Program-made: the position numbers and the translations under genes
Origin: Mesorhizobium sp. YM1C-6-2
GTDB taxonomy: Bacteria > Pseudomonadota > Alphaproteobacteria > Rhizobiales > Rhizobiaceae
Assembly: GCF_003666685.1 (NCBI RefSeq)
Contig: NZ_RCIZ01000004.1
Location: 186,001-250,000 of the forward strand
Length of the DNA: 64,000 bases
Direction of reading: 5' to 3'
In this document: positions 24,902 through 37,610 of the stretch, one piece after another
Layout of the letters: every line of letters starts with the position of its first letter
How positions within the stretch are numbered: position 1 is the first letter of the stretch
Notes under the pieces: model-generated
The model's database searches: none
Told to the model about the DNA's origin: nothing
The model's input: the letters and a program-made list of their open reading frames with translations, nothing else

Positions 24902-25576
24902 ATGAAGATTCTCATCGTCGAAGATGACCGCGAAGCCGCCGACTATCTCGACAAGGCCTTCGCCGAGGCAGGACACACCGCCCATGTGGCGCGGGACGGC
25001 GAGACCGGTTTCGCGCTGGCCGACGCTGGCGACTACGATGTCATGGTGGTCGACCGCATGCTGCCTCGCCGCGACGGCCTCTCGCTGATCGCCGGGCTGC
25101 GCTCGCGCGGCAACACGACGCCGGTGCTCATCCTCTCCGCCCTCGGCGAGGTCGACGACCGCGTCACCGGCCTGCGCGCTGGCGGCGACGACTATCTGAC
25201 CAAGCCATATGCCTTCTCCGAACTGCTTGCCCGCGTCGAGGTGTTGAACCGGCGTGCCAGCTCGAAGGAGGCGGAGACGGTCTACAGGGCCGGGGACCTC
25301 GAGCTCGACCGGCTCTCCCATACGGTGAAGCGGGCCGGCCGCGAGATCACGCTGCAGCCGCGCGAGTTCCGCCTGCTTGAATATCTGATGCGGCACGCCG
25401 GCCAGGTGGTCACCCGCACCATGCTGCTTGAGAATGTCTGGGACTATCATTTCGACCCGCAGACCAACGTCATCGACGTCCATGTCTCGCGCCTGCGGGG
25501 CAAGATCGAGAAGGGCTTCGACAGCCCGATCCTGCATACGGTGCGCGGCGCGGGCTACATGCTGAAGGCTGCCTGA
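24902..25576 (+). CDS. OmpR-family response regulator in the degP-glnE interval
   Basis: 224 aa: receiver domain with ED at 8-9, phospho-acceptor Asp51 (MVVDRMLP), S in LILSALG and K in LTKPY; the winged-helix effector has LQPREFRLLEYLMRHAGQVVTR. It lies between degP and glnE with the kinase 3 bp downstream, as in S. meliloti (SMc02366/SMc02367, from memory). Envelope-stress control is suggested by degP next door but not demonstrated. Confidence 0.88.
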   Translation: MKILIVEDDREAADYLDKAFAEAGHTAHVARDGETGFALADAGDYDVMVVDRMLPRRDGLSLIAGLRSRGNTTPVLILSALGEVDDRVTGLRAGGDDYLTKPYAFSELLARVEVLNRRASSKEAETVYRAGDLELDRLSHTVKRAGREITLQPREFRLLEYLMRHAGQVVTRTMLLENVWDYHFDPQTNVIDVHVSRLRGKIEKGFDSPILHTVRGAGYMLKAA

Positions 25577-25579
25577 TCG

Positions 25580-27031
25580 ATGGCGCTCCGGCTGCCGGCG
25601 ATCATGAGGACGACGGCCGCCAGGCTCTCCGCGCTCTATTTCATACTCTTCGCGCTCTGCGCCATTCTGCTCGTCCACTACATGACCTCGCTGTCGGCGA
25701 GCATCCTCACCGCGCAGACGATGGAGACCATCAACGAGGAGGTGCAGGGGCTAGACCGCGCCTATCGCCGCGGCGGCCTGCCGTTCCTGGTGCGGGTCGT
25801 CGGCCAGCGCTCGCGGCAGCCGGGCGCGAATCTCTACCTGATTGCCGACGTCAACGGCCGCATCCTGACCGGCAACGTCGAAAGCCTGGAGCCTGGCGTG
25901 CTGGAGACGGAAGGCTGGACGGAGCAGCCCTTCACCTACCAGCGCTATGGCGAAGGCATCGTCGAGCGGCGGGCGCCGAATGTCAGCGATCTCGAAGCGC
26001 CGTCCGCAACGACCGAGACCCGGCACGCGGCGATCGCGCTCGTCTCCCGCCTGCCCAACCAGATGATCGTGCTGGTCGGCCGCGACCTAGGCGAGCCGGA
26101 ACGCTTTCGCGTCGTCGTGCAGCGTGCGCTGATCTTCGCGCTCAGCATCATGGCGGTCGGCGGGCTGCTGATCTGGTATTTCATCGGCCGCCGCGCCCTG
26201 AAGCGCATCGACAGCATTTCGGACGCCGGCAAGCGCATCATGGGAGGCGACCTCAGCGGGCGGCTTCCGGTGACCGGCGCGGGCGACGAGTTCGACCGCC
26301 TGTCGGAGAACCTCAACACCATGCTGACGAGGATCGCCGGTCTCAATGAGGGGCTGCGGCAGGTCTCCGACAATATCGCACATGACCTGAAGACGCCGCT
26401 GACCAGGCTGCGCAACCGAGCCGAAGCGGCGCTGGCGGGCAATCCCGAGGCGGAAGGGTATCGCGAGGCGCTGGAGGCGACGATCGCCGAATCCGACCGT
26501 CTCATAAAGACGTTCAACGCGATCCTGATGATCTCGCGGCTGGAAGCCGGCTATTCGGCGGAGCAACTGGTCAAGGTCGACCTCGCCGCGGCCACCCGTG
26601 ACGTCGTCGAACTCTACGAGCCTGCCGCCGAAGAGCTCGGCGTCAAGCTGGAGGCGTCGGTTGACGGAAGTTTCATGGTCGACGGAAACAGGGAACTGAT
26701 CGGCCAGGCCCTGTCGAACGTGGTCGACAACGCGATCAAATATTCCGCCGGAGCGGACGAGCCGACCGTGCGCGTCAGCGTCGAGCGAACGGACGGCGGG
26801 ATCAGCCTGAAGGTGGCAGACAACGGCCCCGGCATTCCCGACCAGACCGATCGCGACCGTGCCACCGAACGCTTCGTCAGGCTGGAGCAGAGCCGCTCGC
26901 AGCCGGGTTCGGGCCTCGGCCTCAGTCTTGCCAAGGCCGTTATGAAGTTCCATGGAGGACGGCTGGAACTGTTGCCGGGCGAGCCCGGACTGACGGTGGC
27001 GATGACCTTTCCGGAGGCCAAGAGCGGGTGA
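25580..27031 (+). CDS. Sensor histidine kinase partner
   Basis: 483 aa. TM1 at about residues 15-38 (LSALYFILFALCAILLVHYM), a periplasmic domain of ~130 residues with no recognised fold, TM2 around 178-200 (ALIFALSIMAVGGLLIWYFIG), HAMP, His in NIAHDLKTPLTRLRNR, N box (VVDNAIKYSAGADEP), G1 (VADNGPGIP) and G2 (QPGSGLGLSLAKAV). It overlaps glnE by 4 bp (GTGA), coupling translation of a sensor kinase to the nitrogen-regulatory adenylyltransferase. Confidence 0.88.
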   Translation: MALRLPAIMRTTAARLSALYFILFALCAILLVHYMTSLSASILTAQTMETINEEVQGLDRAYRRGGLPFLVRVVGQRSRQPGANLYLIADVNGRILTGNVESLEPGVLETEGWTEQPFTYQRYGEGIVERRAPNVSDLEAPSATTETRHAAIALVSRLPNQMIVLVGRDLGEPERFRVVVQRALIFALSIMAVGGLLIWYFIGRRALKRIDSISDAGKRIMGGDLSGRLPVTGAGDEFDRLSENLNTMLTRIAGLNEGLRQVSDNIAHDLKTPLTRLRNRAEAALAGNPEAEGYREALEATIAESDRLIKTFNAILMISRLEAGYSAEQLVKVDLAAATRDVVELYEPAAEELGVKLEASVDGSFMVDGNRELIGQALSNVVDNAIKYSAGADEPTVRVSVERTDGGISLKVADNGPGIPDQTDRDRATERFVRLEQSRSQPGSGLGLSLAKAVMKFHGGRLELLPGEPGLTVAMTFPEAKSG

Positions 27032-29994
27032 CGAAGACAGGCGCGGCGGCGAAGGCTAGGGGTTCCGGGCTGCGTCTCAAGCCGGACATCACTTTATTGC
27101 CTCTCGATCCCGCCGCGGCCCAGGCAGAACTTGCAGAGGCGGCCACCGCCGCAGAGGAGAACGGCCTGACGCGGCTGGCGACCTTTCTATCTGCCAAAGG
27201 CGAAGTGCAGGATTTTCTCGGGGCCGTCTTCGATCTCTCGGATTTCCTGCGCGATTGCGCCCGGCGGCGGCCCGACATGCTCGACCGGCTGTTCGACAGT
27301 ACTGTCGCCGAAAGGCTTGATGCTCTGCTGAAGGAGATCGCTGCAAGCTCGCTGGCGCAGGACGTCAGCGAGGCGGGCCTGATGACGGCGCTGCGCGATC
27401 TGAAGCTCGAGGCGCATTTCCTGATCGCGCTGGCCGACCTTGCCGGCGAAGCCGATACGGCGAAGACCGTCGAGCGGTTGAGCGATCTCGCCGACGCCTG
27501 CGTCAACGCGGCGATCGACTTCCTGCTGCTCGATGCCCATCGGCAGGGCAAGCTCAAACTGCCGGAGCCGCAAAACCCCGGCAAGGGCTCCGGCTGGGTG
27601 GTCCTCGGCATGGGCAAGCTCGGCGCGCACGAGCTGAATTTCTCCTCCGACATCGATCTCGTGCTGTTTTTCGACCCGGAGGCGCCGGCAATCGTCGATC
27701 CACTTGAGGCGACGGACCTTTTCGTGCGGCTTGCACGACGGCTGGTCCGCATCCTCCAGGACCGCACCGGGGACGGCTACGTCTTCCGCACCGATCTCAG
27801 GCTGCGCCCCGACCCCGGCTCGACTCCGCTGGCAATCCCGGTCGAGGCCGCGCTGACCTATTACGAGAGCCGCGGTCAGAACTGGGAGCGCGCCGCGATG
27901 ATCAAGGCGCGCCCGGTGGCAGGCGATCTCAAGGCTGGCGAGGCCTTCCTCAAGGAACTGCAGCCTTATGTATGGCGCAAGTACATGGATTATGCGGCGA
28001 TTGCCGACGTCCATTCGATCAAGCGCCAGATCCATGCCCACAAGGGCCATGGCGAAGTGGCCGTGAAGGGGCACAACGTCAAGCTCGGGCGCGGCGGCAT
28101 CCGCGAGATCGAGTTCTTCGTGCAGACCCAGCAACTGATCGCCGGCGGACGCTTTCCGGAGTTGCGTGGCCGCGTAACGGTGCCGATGCTCGGCGAACTC
28201 GCCAAGCGCGGCTGGATCACCGCCGAAGCGCGCGATGCGCTGACCGCGCAATACTGGTTCCTGCGCCGCGTCGAGCATGCCGTCCAGATGGTGGCCGACG
28301 AGCAGACGCATATGCTGCCCGACACGGACGAAGGGCTGGAGCGGATCGGGAAGATGCTCGGTTTCGCCGGCGAAGAGGATTTTTCCGCCGCATTCCGTGC
28401 CTCGCTGCATGAGGTCGAGCGCCACTATGCGGCGCTGTTCGAGGCCGCGCCCGAGCTTTCGTCCGGCGTCGGCAACCTAGTCTTCACTGGCGATGTCGAC
28501 GATCCCGACACGCTGAAGACGCTTGCACAACTTGGCTTCAAGCGGCCGAGCGATATTACCCGGGTCATTCGCAGCTGGCACTTCGGGCGTTATCGCGCGA
28601 CCCAGTCGGCCGAAGCGCGGGAGCGGCTGACCGAGCTGACGCCGGCCCTGCTCGAAGCCTTCGGCAAGACGAAGAAAGCCGACAAGGCGCTTATGCGGTT
28701 CGACCAGTTCCTGGCGGGGTTGCCGGCGGGCATCCAGCTCTTCTCGCTGCTGCAGTCCAATCCGAGCTTGCTGAAGCTGCTGGCTACGATCATGGGCGCG
28801 GCGCCGAGGCTGGCAGCCGTCATCACGCGCCGGCCCCATGTCTTCGACGGGCTGCTCGATCCGGCGCTGCTTGCCGAACTGCCGAATCGCGACTATCTGG
28901 CCGGCCGCCTCGCGGCTTTCATCCAGAATTCGGTCGGCTACGAAGAGGTGCTCGACCGGCTGCGCATCTTCGGGTCCGAGCAGAAATTCCTGATAGGCGT
29001 ACGGCTGCTGGCGGGCGCGATCGATGCCAACCGGGCCGGCCGGGCTTTTTCCGATCTCGCGGACCTGACCATCGGGGCGGCGCTCGAAGCAGTGGAAACC
29101 GAAGTCGCGGGCCGGCACGGGCGCGTTCCCGGAGGCAGGGTGGCGATCCTCGGCATGGGCAAGCTCGGCAGCCGCGAACTGACCGCCGGCTCGGATGTCG
29201 ACCTCATCCTGCTCTACGACCACGACTCGGAAGCCGACGAATCCGACGGCGGCAAGCCGCTGGCGCCGTCGCACTACTACGCCCGCATGACGCAGCGCCT
29301 CATCGCCGCGGTTTCGGCGCCGACCGCCGAAGGCGTGCTCTATGAGCTAGACCTCAGGCTGCGGCCGTCCGGCAACAAGGGGCCGGTGGCGACTCATGTC
29401 GATGCGTTCAAGAAGTACCAGCGCAATGACGCCTGGACGTGGGAGCATATGGCACTGACCCGCGCCCGCGTCATTGCCGGCGATACCGAGCTTGCCGCCG
29501 AGATCGAAGCTGAGGTCGCCGGGATTCTGGCGCTGCCCCGCGATCCGAAGAAAGTCGCCGCCGAGGCGGCCGAGATGCGGGCGCTGATCGAGCAGGAAAA
29601 GCCGCCGAGCGACATGTGGGACCTCAAGCTCGTGCCGGGCGGGCTGATCGATCTCGAATTCATTGCGCAGGTTGCCGTGCTTACCGGGCAGGTGCAAGGC
29701 GAGGGCAGGGTGACGGGGACCTCAGCGACGCTGGCGCGGCTGTCGCCCGGCTTTGCTGACGGCCAGACGAGGCAGGACCTGACGAACGCCTGGGCGCTTT
29801 ATCTGGCGCTGACGCAGATGATCAGGCTTTGCCTCACTGGGCCGTTCGAGAAGGACGACAGCCCGCCCGGCCTCATCGACCTGCTGCTCGCCGCGACCGA
29901 CCTGCCTGACATCAAGGTGCTGGAGGCGCATCTGAAGGAGACGGCGACAACGGTCCGCGGTCATTTCAAGCGCCTGCTCGGCGAGAAGCGCTGA
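27028..29994 (+). CDS. glnE: Bifunctional glutamine-synthetase adenylyltransferase/deadenylase GlnE
   Basis: 988 aa, normal length for alphaproteobacterial GlnE. Two nucleotidyltransferase halves, each with its G-S-D-x-D site: GMGKLGAHELNFSSDIDLVLFFD (about 190-215; deadenylylation) and GMGKLGSRELTAGSDVDLILLYD (about 708-732; adenylylation), with the PII/glutamine-responsive region between. It tunes glutamine synthetase to nitrogen status. GTG start in the overlap with the upstream kinase gene. Confidence 0.96.
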   Translation: MTKTGAAAKARGSGLRLKPDITLLPLDPAAAQAELAEAATAAEENGLTRLATFLSAKGEVQDFLGAVFDLSDFLRDCARRRPDMLDRLFDSTVAERLDALLKEIAASSLAQDVSEAGLMTALRDLKLEAHFLIALADLAGEADTAKTVERLSDLADACVNAAIDFLLLDAHRQGKLKLPEPQNPGKGSGWVVLGMGKLGAHELNFSSDIDLVLFFDPEAPAIVDPLEATDLFVRLARRLVRILQDRTGDGYVFRTDLRLRPDPGSTPLAIPVEAALTYYESRGQNWERAAMIKARPVAGDLKAGEAFLKELQPYVWRKYMDYAAIADVHSIKRQIHAHKGHGEVAVKGHNVKLGRGGIREIEFFVQTQQLIAGGRFPELRGRVTVPMLGELAKRGWITAEARDALTAQYWFLRRVEHAVQMVADEQTHMLPDTDEGLERIGKMLGFAGEEDFSAAFRASLHEVERHYAALFEAAPELSSGVGNLVFTGDVDDPDTLKTLAQLGFKRPSDITRVIRSWHFGRYRATQSAEARERLTELTPALLEAFGKTKKADKALMRFDQFLAGLPAGIQLFSLLQSNPSLLKLLATIMGAAPRLAAVITRRPHVFDGLLDPALLAELPNRDYLAGRLAAFIQNSVGYEEVLDRLRIFGSEQKFLIGVRLLAGAIDANRAGRAFSDLADLTIGAALEAVETEVAGRHGRVPGGRVAILGMGKLGSRELTAGSDVDLILLYDHDSEADESDGGKPLAPSHYYARMTQRLIAAVSAPTAEGVLYELDLRLRPSGNKGPVATHVDAFKKYQRNDAWTWEHMALTRARVIAGDTELAAEIEAEVAGILALPRDPKKVAAEAAEMRALIEQEKPPSDMWDLKLVPGGLIDLEFIAQVAVLTGQVQGEGRVTGTSATLARLSPGFADGQTRQDLTNAWALYLALTQMIRLCLTGPFEKDDSPPGLIDLLLAATDLPDIKVLEAHLKETATTVRGHFKRLLGEKR

Positions 29995-30021
29995 ACCGGA
30001 CCGGCTTTTCCTGGGATCGTC

Positions 30022-32424
<2,403 letters not shown>

Positions 32425-32505
32425 AAGGAATCAAAGGTGATTCGGCTTGTCCAGTGGCAGCCGGCAAAAAGACCGAAAATTGCCGAAATTCCTTCCTGCC
32501 AGCCC

Positions 32506-35151
32506 CTATGCCAGCGTCCGCTCGACGATGTCGCGCAGGTCCGCCGACAAGCCCTCAGTGCCGGAGATCATGAGCAGCGCCTCGCGCGCCTTGCCCTGAC
32601 GCACCGGCTCCAATGAGCGCCAGGAGCGCAGCGCCGTCGCCAGCCGCGCCGCAAGCTGCGGGTTGCGCGGATCGATCTCCAGGATGGCGCGGGCGAAGAA
32701 GTCGTAGCCGGCGCCGTCAGTCCGGTTGAACGCGGTCTGGTTGGCGCTGGCGAAGGTGCCGATCAGCGCGCGCACGCGGTTGGGATTGGTCATGGTGAAG
32801 CCGGGATGTCCCGTCAGCGCGCGCACCTTGTCGAGCGTCGCCGCGCCCGGCGCCGTAGCCTGGATCATCAGCCATTTGTCCATGACCAGCGGGTCGGCGT
32901 GGTAGCGCTTCTCGAAGGCGGCGAGCGCATCCCTGGCCAGCTTCCCGTCTCCATGCCGGTGGGCGAGCACGGTCAGCGCCGCGGCGCGGTCGGTCATGTT
33001 GGTCGCAACGGCGAAGTGGCGGCCGGCAAGCTCGTCACCGCCCGGAAGCAGGGCGAGGTAGTCGAGCAGCGTGTTGCGCAGTGAGCGGCGGCCCGCGCTC
33101 GCGGCGTCCGGGCTGAAGCGTCCGTTGAACTCGAGCGCGGCGTAGAGGCGGCGGAAAGCGGTCTCGTTCGAGCGTGCAATCTCGCCAGCCAGCGCGTTGC
33201 GCGCAGCCAGGATGATGTCGGGATCGATGCCGCTGCCGATCTCGCGGGCGATGTCGGCCTCGCCGGGCAGCGTCAGCGCCAGCGCCCTGAAGGCATGCTC
33301 CAGCCCCTCGTCCGCCGCGATAGCCCCGGCCAGGTCGACGAGTTGGCGAGCGAACTTCGGCGGTTTTCCTCCGAGCCCGCTGCGGAAGGCGGCGATCAGC
33401 GCCTCAGTGAGCAGCGTGTTGTAGGCTTGCCAGCGCGAGAACGGGTCGTTGTCGTGGCGGGCGAGGAAGAACTGGTCTTCCTTGCGCTGCTCGACCGACA
33501 GCGTCACCGGCGCGGAGAAGCCGCGGTTGAGCGAAAGGGCAGGGCGCTCGGTGATCCCCGGGAAGCGCACCACGTGTCGGCGCTTCTTCACGTGGATGAC
33601 GCCGTTCTCGACGGCCGCGCCATCTGCCGCGCCATGGGCGATGTCTTTGCCGTCGCTTCCGACCAGCCCGAAGGCAAGCGGTATGTGCATAAGCCGTTTG
33701 CGTGCCTCCGACGGCGTCGGCGGCACGGACTGCTCGATCTCGACGACGAATTCGCCTTTCCGCGCATCGTGGGAAGCGGAGACGGTGAGGTTCGGCGTGC
33801 CCGCCTGATGATACCAGAGCGCGAACTGCTGGAGATCCTGGCCCGACACATCCTCGAAGACTTTTAGGAAATCCTCGATCGTCGCCGCTTCGCCGTCATG
33901 GCGCTCGAAATAGAGATCCATCCCCTTGCGGAAGGTTTCGGCGCCGAGGATCGTCTTGATCATGCGGACGACTTCGGAACCCTTCTCGTAGACGGTTGCC
34001 GTGTAGAAATTGTTGATCTCGCGATAGCGGCGTGGCCGGACCGGATGCGCCAGCGGGCCCTGGTCCTCGGGGAACTGGTGGGCGCGGAGCGTTCGCACCT
34101 CCGCGATGCGCTTGACCGGGCGCGAGCGCTGGTCAGCCGAGAATTCGTGGTCGCGGAAGACGGTCAACCCTTCCTTCAGACAGAGCTGGAACCAGTCGCG
34201 GCAAGTGATTCTATTGCCTGTCCAATTGTGGAAATATTCATGCGCGATGATCGCCTCGATATTGGCGAAGTCCGCGTCGGTTGCGGTCTCGTCGTCGGCC
34301 AGCACGTATTTGTCGTTGAAGATGTTGAGGCCCTTGTTCTCCATCGCCCCCATGTTGAAATCGGACACAGCCACGATGTTGAAGATGTCGAGGTCGTATT
34401 CGCGGCCGAACACCTCCTCGTCCCAGCGCATCGAGCGCTTCAGCGCGTCCATCGCATAGGCCGCGAGCCGTTCCTTGCCGTGCTCCACGTAGACGCCGAG
34501 ATCGACCTTGCGGCCGGAGGCGGTGACGAACTCGTCCGTCACGACACCGAGATCGCCGGCGACCAGCGCGAAGAGATAGGACGGTTTGGGGAAGGGGTCG
34601 TGCCAGACGGCATAGTGCCAGCCGTCGGCCAGGTCGTCGATCTCCAGCCGGTTGCCGTTGGAGAGAAGCAGCGGAGCCTGGCGCTTCTGCGCCTCGATGC
34701 GCACCGTGTAGACCGAGAGGATATCCGGCCGGTCGAGGAAATAGGTGATACGGCGGAACCCTTCGGCCTCGCACTGGGTAGAGTAGACGCCGCTTGTGAG
34801 GAATAGGCCCATCAATGCGGAATTGGTCGACGGCGATATTTCCGTTTCCAGCGTCAGCCGGAAATTCTGTGCGGCGGGGGGAGCCGGCACGGTCAACTGG
34901 TCGGGCGTCGCCTGGTAGGCGGAAGCGTCCAGCGGCGCGCCGTCGATCTCGATCCTCTTCAGGACGAGGCCGTCCCCGTCAAGGATGAGGGGCGCCTTCT
35001 TCGACACGCCTTCCCGTCTTGCGATCGTCAGTTCGGCCGTGACGATTGTCTTGTCCGGGTGCAGCCGGAAGGCGAGGCTAGTGCGCGGAATGAGATAGTC
35101 GCTGGGACGGTAGTCCTCGAGCCGGAAAACCTGGCCTGTATCTGTACGCAT
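32506..35151 (-). CDS. pepN: Aminopeptidase N (M1 metallopeptidase)
   Basis: 881 aa. The exopeptidase motif GAMENKGLNIF and the zinc site HEYFHNWTGNRITCRDWFQLCLKEGLTVFRDHEF (HEXXH plus the downstream Glu) are intact. Start QVFRLEDYRPSDYLIPRTSLAFRLHPDKT is typical of the E. coli PepN subtype; the C-terminal ARM-like domain ends ...DIVERTLA. Cytoplasmic removal of N-terminal residues from peptides. It lies 80 bp upstream of the kinase gene on the same strand. Confidence 0.96.
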   Translation of the reverse strand: MRTDTGQVFRLEDYRPSDYLIPRTSLAFRLHPDKTIVTAELTIARREGVSKKAPLILDGDGLVLKRIEIDGAPLDASAYQATPDQLTVPAPPAAQNFRLTLETEISPSTNSALMGLFLTSGVYSTQCEAEGFRRITYFLDRPDILSVYTVRIEAQKRQAPLLLSNGNRLEIDDLADGWHYAVWHDPFPKPSYLFALVAGDLGVVTDEFVTASGRKVDLGVYVEHGKERLAAYAMDALKRSMRWDEEVFGREYDLDIFNIVAVSDFNMGAMENKGLNIFNDKYVLADDETATDADFANIEAIIAHEYFHNWTGNRITCRDWFQLCLKEGLTVFRDHEFSADQRSRPVKRIAEVRTLRAHQFPEDQGPLAHPVRPRRYREINNFYTATVYEKGSEVVRMIKTILGAETFRKGMDLYFERHDGEAATIEDFLKVFEDVSGQDLQQFALWYHQAGTPNLTVSASHDARKGEFVVEIEQSVPPTPSEARKRLMHIPLAFGLVGSDGKDIAHGAADGAAVENGVIHVKKRRHVVRFPGITERPALSLNRGFSAPVTLSVEQRKEDQFFLARHDNDPFSRWQAYNTLLTEALIAAFRSGLGGKPPKFARQLVDLAGAIAADEGLEHAFRALALTLPGEADIAREIGSGIDPDIILAARNALAGEIARSNETAFRRLYAALEFNGRFSPDAASAGRRSLRNTLLDYLALLPGGDELAGRHFAVATNMTDRAAALTVLAHRHGDGKLARDALAAFEKRYHADPLVMDKWLMIQATAPGAATLDKVRALTGHPGFTMTNPNRVRALIGTFASANQTAFNRTDGAGYDFFARAILEIDPRNPQLAARLATALRSWRSLEPVRQGKAREALLMISGTEGLSADLRDIVERTLA

Positions 35152-35303
35152 CTTCTCGCTTTACCCGTCGAATTCCGCGCAGTCCCGTCGCCGCGCCACA
35201 CCTCCCGTGGAGGTCGCCGCTCTTTACACGATGGCTTTCTATCGACAAAACTGAAAGGTGCTCTATTTCAGGCACGCATCTCAAATCAGTACATGAGGCA
35301 TAA

Positions 35304-37610
35304 ATGACGGTCGCCACGCCGAAATTCGGAATGGGCGCTTCGGTGCTTCGCCTTGAAGATCAGGCTTTCATCACCGGCAAGGGTCGCTATACCGATGACA
35401 TCGCCCCAAGCGGCGTGCTCCATGGCTATGTCGTGCGCTCGCCCTTCGCCAATGCCCGCTTCACGATTGCTTCCGTGGAAGCGGCCAAGGCTGCGCCGGG
35501 TGTTCATCTGGTTTTGACCGGCGCCGATCTCGGACATCTCCGCGACCTGACGTCGACCTCGATGAAGCGGCAGCCGGACGGCACCAAGGCGCCGACGCGC
35601 GACATTCCGATCCTTTGCCGCGACCAGGCGCATTATGTCGGCGACGCGGTCGCCTTCATCGTCGCCGATACGCGCGCGCTGGCCCAGGACGCCGCCGATC
35701 TCATCGAGATCGAGTATGACGGCCTCGACGCGGCGGCCGGCACGGCGACCGCGCTCGATCCGGATGCACCGCTCGTCTGGCCGGAGCTCGGCAGCAACCG
35801 TGCCTTCACCTACCGTCACGGCGACCGGGCGAAGGCCGACGCCGCCTTCGCGAAGGCTGCGAAAATCACGCGCATCGAATTCCGTAACAATCGCCTCGTG
35901 GCAAATTTTGTCGAAACGCGATCGGCGCTTGGCGAGTGGAAGCCCGACGAGGGCCGTTTCGTGCTCACCACGGGATCGCAGGGTGTCCATTCGGTGCAGA
36001 AGATCCTGGCAGGCGTGTTCGGGATCGGACGGAAGCAGTTGCGCGTCGTGACGCCGGACGTCGGCGGCGGGTTCGGCACCAAGATATTCGTCTACCGCGA
36101 ATACGCCCTGGTCATGGAGGCTGCGAAGCGCCTCGGCCGGCCGGTGAAGTGGACGGGCGACCGCAACGAGCATTTTCTCACCGATGCGCAGGGGCGCGAC
36201 AACGTCGCGGTCGGGCAGATGGCGATGGACGAGAAAGGCCGCTTCCTCGCCCTCAAGGTCGACCTCATCGCCAATATGGGTGCCTATATTTCCCAGTATG
36301 GAGCGGAGATCCCGCACACTGGTACGACCATGTCGACCGGTGTCTACGACATACCGGCGCTGGATGTCGAAGTCGTCGGCGTCTACACCAACACCTGTCC
36401 CCTCGATGCCTATCGCGGCGCAGGCCGGCCCGAGGCGGCTTTCCTGGTCGAGAAACTGGTCGATGCCTGCGCGCGGGACATGGGGCTCGGACGGGACGAG
36501 ATACGCCGGCTGAACTTCATCAGGCCGGAGCAGTTCCCCTACCGTACGCCGACCAAGCGCCTCTACGACGTTGGCGAGTTCGACGGGCACATGACGCTCG
36601 CCATGGAACATGCCGGTTGGAAGAGCTTCGAGGATCGTCTCGCCGCCTCGAAAAAGGCTGGCAGGATTCGCGGCATCGGCATGGCGACCTACATCGAAGC
36701 CTGCGCCTTCCCGGGATCGGAGCCGGCCTTCGTCGAACTCAACGGCGACGGGACCATAACGCTGAAGATCGGCACGCAGACGACAGGCCAGGGCCACGCC
36801 ACGGCCTATGCCCAGATCGTCGCCGAGAAGCTCGACATCCCGGTGGACAGGATCGTCACGCGCCAGGGCGACACCGACGATCTCGACGAGGGCGAGGGCA
36901 CCGGCGGGTCGCGCTCCATCCCGCTCGGCGGCGTCTCGGCGTCGCGTGCGGGTGACGCGCTTGCCGAGAAGATCAGGCGCATCGCCGCCGACGAACTGGA
37001 GACCTCGTCGCTCGACATCGAGTTGCACGAGGGCGCGGCGCGGATCGTCGGCACCGACCGCTCGATGAGCTATGCGGACATCGCCAAGGCGGCGAAGAAG
37101 CCCGACGATCTGCAGGGGATGGGCGAGTTCGTCCAGGACGAGGCCACCTATCCGAACGGCACCCATATCTGCGAGGTCGAGATCGATCCGGAAACCGGGG
37201 AGACGGAGGTCGTGGGCTACACGATCGTCGACGATTTCGGCGTCACGGTGAATCCGGTCCTGCTCGCCGGCCAGGTGCATGGCGGCGTCGCGCAGGGCAT
37301 AGGTCAGGCTCTGTGCGAGGACACCGTCTATGGCGATGACGGGCAGCTCATGACGGCGAGTTTCATGGACTATGCGGTGCCGCGGGCAGACAGTTTCCCG
37401 TTCTTCCGTTTCGGCACGCGCAACGTACCGTCGACCACGAACGCCATGGGCATCAAGGGCGCCGGCGAGGCCGGCACGATCGGCGCGGCGCCGGCCGCGC
37501 TCAACGCCGTCACCGATGCCTTGTGGCGGGCATACGGCATCGGCCATGTGGAGATGCCGGCCACGCCGGCGCGAATCTGGACGGCGATCCAGTCGGCGAC
37601 CGGCAATTGA
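35304..37610 (+). CDS. Xanthine dehydrogenase-family molybdopterin-binding subunit
   Basis: 768-aa large subunit of a molybdenum hydroxylase. Seen: the N-terminal LRLEDQAFITGKGRYTDDI, the MoCo-binding VTPDVGGGFGTK, the active-site loop AYRGAGRPEA, and the catalytic Glu in KGAGEAGTIGAAPA. AYRGAGR is the form II (non-CO-dehydrogenase) loop; true CoxL has AYRCSFR, so CO oxidation is unlikely. No [2Fe-2S] or FAD subunit gene lies within the window on either side, so partners must be elsewhere. Overlaps the transporter gene by 4 bp. Confidence 0.9.
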   Translation: MTVATPKFGMGASVLRLEDQAFITGKGRYTDDIAPSGVLHGYVVRSPFANARFTIASVEAAKAAPGVHLVLTGADLGHLRDLTSTSMKRQPDGTKAPTRDIPILCRDQAHYVGDAVAFIVADTRALAQDAADLIEIEYDGLDAAAGTATALDPDAPLVWPELGSNRAFTYRHGDRAKADAAFAKAAKITRIEFRNNRLVANFVETRSALGEWKPDEGRFVLTTGSQGVHSVQKILAGVFGIGRKQLRVVTPDVGGGFGTKIFVYREYALVMEAAKRLGRPVKWTGDRNEHFLTDAQGRDNVAVGQMAMDEKGRFLALKVDLIANMGAYISQYGAEIPHTGTTMSTGVYDIPALDVEVVGVYTNTCPLDAYRGAGRPEAAFLVEKLVDACARDMGLGRDEIRRLNFIRPEQFPYRTPTKRLYDVGEFDGHMTLAMEHAGWKSFEDRLAASKKAGRIRGIGMATYIEACAFPGSEPAFVELNGDGTITLKIGTQTTGQGHATAYAQIVAEKLDIPVDRIVTRQGDTDDLDEGEGTGGSRSIPLGGVSASRAGDALAEKIRRIAADELETSSLDIELHEGAARIVGTDRSMSYADIAKAAKKPDDLQGMGEFVQDEATYPNGTHICEVEIDPETGETEVVGYTIVDDFGVTVNPVLLAGQVHGGVAQGIGQALCEDTVYGDDGQLMTASFMDYAVPRADSFPFFRFGTRNVPSTTNAMGIKGAGEAGTIGAAPAALNAVTDALWRAYGIGHVEMPATPARIWTAIQSATGN

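Noticed and set aside
35304-37610. Carbon-monoxide dehydrogenase large subunit CoxL
   Set aside because: The active-site loop is AYRGAGR, not the AYRCSFR of true CO dehydrogenase, and coxS/coxM are absent.
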